From NCBI GenBank assembly GCA_040401995.1, contig JBBANM010000008.1, positions 49,060-113,059 on the forward strand: DNA of 64,000 nucleotides, written 5' to 3'. Below, piece by piece: positions 60,941 to 64,000 of this stretch. A program made the translations under genes and the position numbers. Under the pieces are notes generated by a model. The model did not search any database. It was not told the DNA's origin and saw nothing but the letters and a program-made list of their open reading frames with translations. Each line of letters begins with the position of its first letter. Positions within the stretch are counted from its first letter, which is position 1. Origin of the DNA: Haliscomenobacter sp040401995 (GTDB lineage Bacteria > Bacteroidota > Bacteroidia > Chitinophagales > Saprospiraceae).

Positions 60941-61930
60941 TTAAAAATAAAAAACCGGATTGGTGTTTACTTTTGTGCAATAGGCCGCAAAGTTACTAAA
61001 TTTTTGTGAAATAATCTCTTGCAATAATTGCACGGTAAATTGTTCACTTTCATAATGGCCAATATCAGCGATGGTTAAATGCCCATCGGCATCAAAAAAC
61101 TCATGGTACTTATAATCGGCAGTGACAAAAAAATCAGCGCCTTGCTGAATGGCCTGCGGCAACAAAAAACCGCCAGCCCCACCACAAACGGCTATTTTGC
61201 GTACTTCTTTTTCTAGTAATGCCGTATGGCGAACAACGTTGACCTGCATGGCGCTTTTGAGGTGACTCAAAAACTGCTCGCCGCTAATCGCTGCGGGAAG
61301 CTCGCCGATTATACCGGCGCCAATGCCTGCACTGGCCGTTTCCAAGGGCCAAACTTGCCATTGCGCACTAGGCGCTTCTTTTTGCACCAAGGCCAATATT
61401 TCTCGCTCCAAAGCGCTGGCAAAAATTGCTTCAAGCTTACCAGGAACAACTTGAACATGCTCCGGGTTCAATTTTTGCAAAATCGGCGCTAATATTTCTG
61501 GCTGAGGCAGGTACACCTCCAAGCGTTTGAGCACCCGTTTGGGCGCCAGGATACGAGTATGAATCAATCCGAGTTGCTCGGCAATTTTGGTATTCACCCC
61601 CTGGACATACATATTGTCGAGGTTGGTGTGGATGGCGAATATCGCGATATCGTTTTTGATCGCCTTCAAAATGACCCTTTCCACGTAGTTGCGACCGGTA
61701 ATCCGCTTCAATCCTTTAAACACAATCGGATGGTGTGCCACTACTAAATTGCAATTCATAGCCAGAGCATCGTCAAGAACCGCCTCGGTGGAGTCCAAAC
61801 ACACCATGACCCCGTGAACTGCCACCGTTGGATCTCCTACTATCAACCCCGCATTGTCATAATCTTCCTGGTACCCCGCTGGGGCAATGGTTTCTAAGTG
61901 CTGGATTAAATCGCGAATGGTTGTTATCAT
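60941..61930 (-). CDS. Nif3-like dinuclear metal-centre protein
   Basis: The 329-residue product matches the Nif3/YqfO (DUF34) family, hexameric rings with two metals per subunit. Metal ligands are seen in VVAHHPIVFKGLKRI near 65 and in DIGHYESEQFT near 290. GTP cyclohydrolase-type folding and the inserted PII-like domain (GKLEAIFASALERE region) are present. The biochemical role is still unsettled. It lies 5 bp behind rfaE2 and 34 bp before the zinc-ribbon gene, so it belongs to a panD-to-zinc-ribbon transcription unit. Confidence 0.93.
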   Translation of the reverse strand: MITTIRDLIQHLETIAPAGYQEDYDNAGLIVGDPTVAVHGVMVCLDSTEAVLDDALAMNCNLVVAHHPIVFKGLKRITGRNYVERVILKAIKNDIAIFAIHTNLDNMYVQGVNTKIAEQLGLIHTRILAPKRVLKRLEVYLPQPEILAPILQKLNPEHVQVVPGKLEAIFASALEREILALVQKEAPSAQWQVWPLETASAGIGAGIIGELPAAISGEQFLSHLKSAMQVNVVRHTALLEKEVRKIAVCGGAGGFLLPQAIQQGADFFVTADYKYHEFFDADGHLTIADIGHYESEQFTVQLLQEIISQKFSNFAAYCTKVNTNPVFYF

Positions 61931-61935
61931 CGATA

Positions 61936-62433
61936 TTAAAAGCTGGCATTTCGTATTTTATTTTCAATGGCCGTAGTAGAATACCCGGGAATGAAAGGCA
62001 AAGTGGTGACCCGCCCGCCGTGTTCTTCCACTACATCCGCGCCAACGATGGCTTCGGGCGTATAATCACCGCCTTTAACCAGTACATCGGGGAGCAACAA
62101 TTGGATCAATTCGAACGGCGTATCCTGCTCAAAAACCACCACCGCATCTACAAAGGCCAAGGCCGCTAGATTGGTTTGCCGCGTCATTTCGTCGTTGATG
62201 GGGCGATGCGGGCCTTTCAATCGACATACTGATCCCGCCGAATTAAGACCAATGACCAATTTAGTGCCTAAATCGCGTGCTTCGGCTAGGTAATGCAAAT
62301 GTCCGTAATGCAAAATATCAAAACAGCCGTTGGTAAAAACGACTTCTTCACCTTGGTATTTCCAGTTGTGTACCGTTTTAGCGGCCACTTCCCAAGTCAT
62401 TATTTTTTGCTGTAATTGCTCAAGAAAGCTCAT
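61936..62433 (-). CDS. rfaE2: Heptose-1-phosphate adenylyltransferase
   Basis: The enzyme activates D-glycero-beta-D-manno-heptose 1-phosphate with ATP to form ADP-heptose, used for lipopolysaccharide core. The 165-residue single-domain form (as opposed to the fused HldE) has the cytidylyltransferase signature TNGCFDILHYGHLHYL near 33-48, VIGLNSAGSVCRLKG, and the later VKGGDYTPEAIVGADVV and STTAIENKI (S-T-T-x-I). Its start overlaps the flippase-like gene by 14 bp, suggesting translational coupling. Confidence 0.95.
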   Translation of the reverse strand: MSFLEQLQQKIMTWEVAAKTVHNWKYQGEEVVFTNGCFDILHYGHLHYLAEARDLGTKLVIGLNSAGSVCRLKGPHRPINDEMTRQTNLAALAFVDAVVVFEQDTPFELIQLLLPDVLVKGGDYTPEAIVGADVVEEHGGRVTTLPFIPGYSTTAIENKIRNASF

Positions 62434-63547
62434 GTTCTAGTGCGGGTGATTGGGGTTGATAATTCCGATTTACCACGGGTAACAACAACAAAGAAATTAA
62501 GCCAATCAATACGTTTCCGCCCAATTGAATGGAAAAAAACGAAATATTGGCCCATGAAAAACCATCATCTCCATTGACACCGTACATCGACAGGGCAGTT
62601 TGCGCTAAGAAATGGTAAGTTCCCATCCCGCCGGGTGAAGGGATTACGATGCCCCAGCCGCCTGCAACAAATACCACTAATGCGGTAACCATAGACAAAC
62701 CAGCGGTAGGACCAAAAGACTGAAAACACAATACCGTCATCATATAGTACAGGGTCCAAATCAAAATGCTGTGAAAAACAAACAACCAGGGGCGATCCAA
62801 TTGACGAACAGTTTGAATGCCCTGCCAAAATCCTTTAGCCAGATTGAGAATTTTTTGGATCAAAGCGCTTTGAATCAAGCGATGACGATAAAACCAAACT
62901 GCGATTCCAATGACCAAAAAAACCGGGATAGAATAAACTGTAAGTCGCTGAAGCATCGCGATTTTATCGGCTACTGACACGTTTTTTTCTACAAACCCCC
63001 AAATGGTATTGTACTGGAGGAAAATGGTCAAGGCCGTTACAAACAAAATCGAGAATACATCAACCAGGCGGTCTACCACCACGGTACCCATGACTTTTTC
63101 TACTGGTATTTTTTCATACTGCGCCAAAGACCCAGCGCGAAGTACCTCGCCCAAACGCGGCAAACCTAAGTTCGCAAAATAACCGATCATGATGCAAAAA
63201 AAAGAGTTCAGGAGTTTGGGTTGATGGTATCCCAGGGGCTTGATCAGCATGTTCCAGCGAATGGCGCGGCTCACGTTGCTCATGACAAAAGCCAGGAGCA
63301 TCAACAAAATCCACCAATAATTGACCAATCCGAAATCGGTCCACACTTTTTGCAATAAGCTGCATTGATCGGCGGGAATGCCTTTGATGCCGCAATCTTC
63401 CTGGAATGCCGCATTTTGATGGTTGTACAACAATACGAGGATGACCACGCCTACTCCCAAAAAGAGGAGAAATTTCAGAAAATTGTACAAAGCTTTTTTC
63501 AAAATCGCTATCTTTTGTAAGGTATATTCAAGTGCTGATGTAACCAA
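62420..63547 (-). CDS. Lysylphosphatidylglycerol-synthase/UPF0104-type flippase-like membrane protein
   Basis: The protein has up to 375 residues and about eight membrane segments. The motifs NVSRAIRWNMLIKPLGYHQ, FCIMIGYFANLGLPRLGEVL (the conserved N-x2-P-x2-GE region), and PSPGGMGTYHFLAQTALS near the C-terminus are those of the LPG_synthase_TM/UPF0104 group, often involved in moving or decorating lipids. No ATG is present near the start; a TTG at 63547 or, more like homologues (LKKALYNFLKF), a TTG at 63502 must be used. It overlaps rfaE2 and lies 5 bp after panD. Confidence 0.88.
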   Translation of the reverse strand: MVTSALEYTLQKIAILKKALYNFLKFLLFLGVGVVILVLLYNHQNAAFQEDCGIKGIPADQCSLLQKVWTDFGLVNYWWILLMLLAFVMSNVSRAIRWNMLIKPLGYHQPKLLNSFFCIMIGYFANLGLPRLGEVLRAGSLAQYEKIPVEKVMGTVVVDRLVDVFSILFVTALTIFLQYNTIWGFVEKNVSVADKIAMLQRLTVYSIPVFLVIGIAVWFYRHRLIQSALIQKILNLAKGFWQGIQTVRQLDRPWLFVFHSILIWTLYYMMTVLCFQSFGPTAGLSMVTALVVFVAGGWGIVIPSPGGMGTYHFLAQTALSMYGVNGDDGFSWANISFFSIQLGGNVLIGLISLLLLPVVNRNYQPQSPALEHELS

Positions 63548-63552
63548 CCGAT

Positions 63553-63900
63553 TTAGACCAAGCGATTGTCCTCATTGGGGAAGACTACCTTTGGTTTGAA
63601 CGTTTTTGCTTCTTCCAGATCCATCCAGGCATAGGCAATGATAATAAGGATGTCTCCCACTTGCACCTTGCGCGCGGCCGCACCATTGAGGCAGATCATC
63701 CCGGTACCTCGTTCGCCGGGGATAACGTAAGTCTCAAAGCGCTCGCCGTTGTTGTTGTTAACGATTTGCACTTTTTCTCCTTCGATAAGTCCGGAGGCAT
63801 CGATCAAATCTTGATCAATGGTGATGCTACCAATGTAGTTGAGATCGGCTTGGGTGACCTTTACCCGATGAATCTTTGACTTAAATCTTTGAATTAGCAT
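63553..63900 (-). CDS. panD: Aspartate 1-decarboxylase (pyruvoyl type)
   Basis: PanD makes beta-alanine from aspartate for pantothenate and coenzyme A. The 115-residue pro-enzyme cleaves itself between G24 and S25 in NYIGSITIDQD, forming a pyruvoyl group. Other family marks are the start MLIQRFKSKIHRVKVTQADL, NNNNGERFETYVIPGERGTG, and GDILIIIAYAWMD. It is likely the first gene of the five-gene unit panD, flippase-like, rfaE2, Nif3, zinc-ribbon, all closely spaced on this strand. A group B palindrome starts 47 bp upstream. Confidence 0.96.
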   Translation of the reverse strand: MLIQRFKSKIHRVKVTQADLNYIGSITIDQDLIDASGLIEGEKVQIVNNNNGERFETYVIPGERGTGMICLNGAAARKVQVGDILIIIAYAWMDLEEAKTFKPKVVFPNEDNRLV

Positions 63901-63947
63901 ACGAGTACAAAAATATGCATTTAGGTTGGTAAATACGCGGCTTTGTT

Positions 63948-64000
63948 AGAGTGTGTTTGGATTTTTAGTTCGCAAGCGAAAATGAGTCAAAATTTGCACC
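63948..64000 (-). repeat. Long palindromic dispersed repeat, group B copy 3 (cut by the window end)
   Basis: AGAGTGTGTTTGGATTTTTAG and the following TTCGCAAGCGAAAATGAGTC match, in reverse orientation, the right halves of the copies at 1631 and 13139. Only the first 53 bp lie inside the window. Confidence 0.75.

Overview
The window looks like a chromosomal segment of a free-living Bacteroidota, most likely a Saprospiria/Haliscomenobacter-type organism; the phylum call is firm, the genus is a guess from overall flavour. Phylum-level signs are: C-terminal type IX secretion (T9SS) sorting domains on three secreted proteins; a rho with the long acidic/proline-rich insertion seen in Bacteroidota; TAnnTTTG promoter elements with few Shine-Dalgarno sequences; a eukaryote-type citrate synthase; and families such as DUF2911, HYC_CC_PP, GH3-like adenylases and PVC-type HEAT/cytochrome lipoproteins. 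No rRNA, tRNA, CRISPR array, intact transposase or prophage was seen.

Layout. 1-16.8 kb: end of an LRR/cytochrome-type protein, recA, a large secreted phytase-like protein, modABC (molybdate uptake), proS, an Asn/Gly-rich secreted protein with a following FadL-like outer-membrane protein, rho and serS. 16.9-22.5 kb: frr, rpmH (51 codons), a TPR protein, gcvH, gltA and a cysteine-cluster DUF3109 protein. 22.6-29.2 kb: a small heat-shock protein, a GH3 adenylase, a 1132-residue HEAT-repeat/c-type-cytochrome lipoprotein and a small orphan membrane protein. 29.5-41.9 kb: a one-strand copper/heavy-metal island (multicopper oxidase, Cys-rich copper storage protein, RND adaptor/pump/TolC, HMA protein, HMBD lipoprotein, DUF2911, HYC_CC_PP). 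42.3-46.8 kb: xisI with a decayed xisH, uvrA and purine nucleoside phosphorylase. 47.3-53.8 kb: a T9SS-exported clan-A glycoside hydrolase, three unknown genes, an NlpC/P60 hydrolase and an AIM24 protein. 53.8-64 kb: a TMTC-like membrane glycosyltransferase, thrS, a mini T9SS protein, a TPR protein, a zinc-ribbon coiled coil, Nif3, rfaE2, a flippase-like membrane protein and panD.

The most unusual structure is not a protein. At least ten long (about 134-183 bp) imperfect palindromes sit only in gaps between genes: 1631, 6096, 6258, 13139, 31057, 34235, 39191, 47041, 51963 and 63948. They fall into five groups (A-E) whose outer arms differ completely, yet each arm pairs with its own partner, and most share a central block of the form CGTTAC ... 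tip hairpin ... GCGCCTC. Several begin on, or within 15 bp of, a stop codon. They split the modABC operon and punctuate the copper island in three places. They behave like a modular hairpin/MITE or REP-like family and may act on mRNA ends or stability.

How genes work together. The copper island joins export (TolC-RND-adaptor), periplasmic or outer-envelope metal binding (HMBD lipoprotein, HMA protein, HYC_CC_PP), oxidation of Cu(I) (multicopper oxidase) and storage (Csp-like protein); one member, a beta-flower-type protein, is a fresh pseudogene. ModABC imports molybdate. The rest is mostly housekeeping: tRNA charging, ribosome recycling, DNA repair and recombination, the citrate and glycine-cleavage pathways, pantothenate and heptose precursor synthesis.
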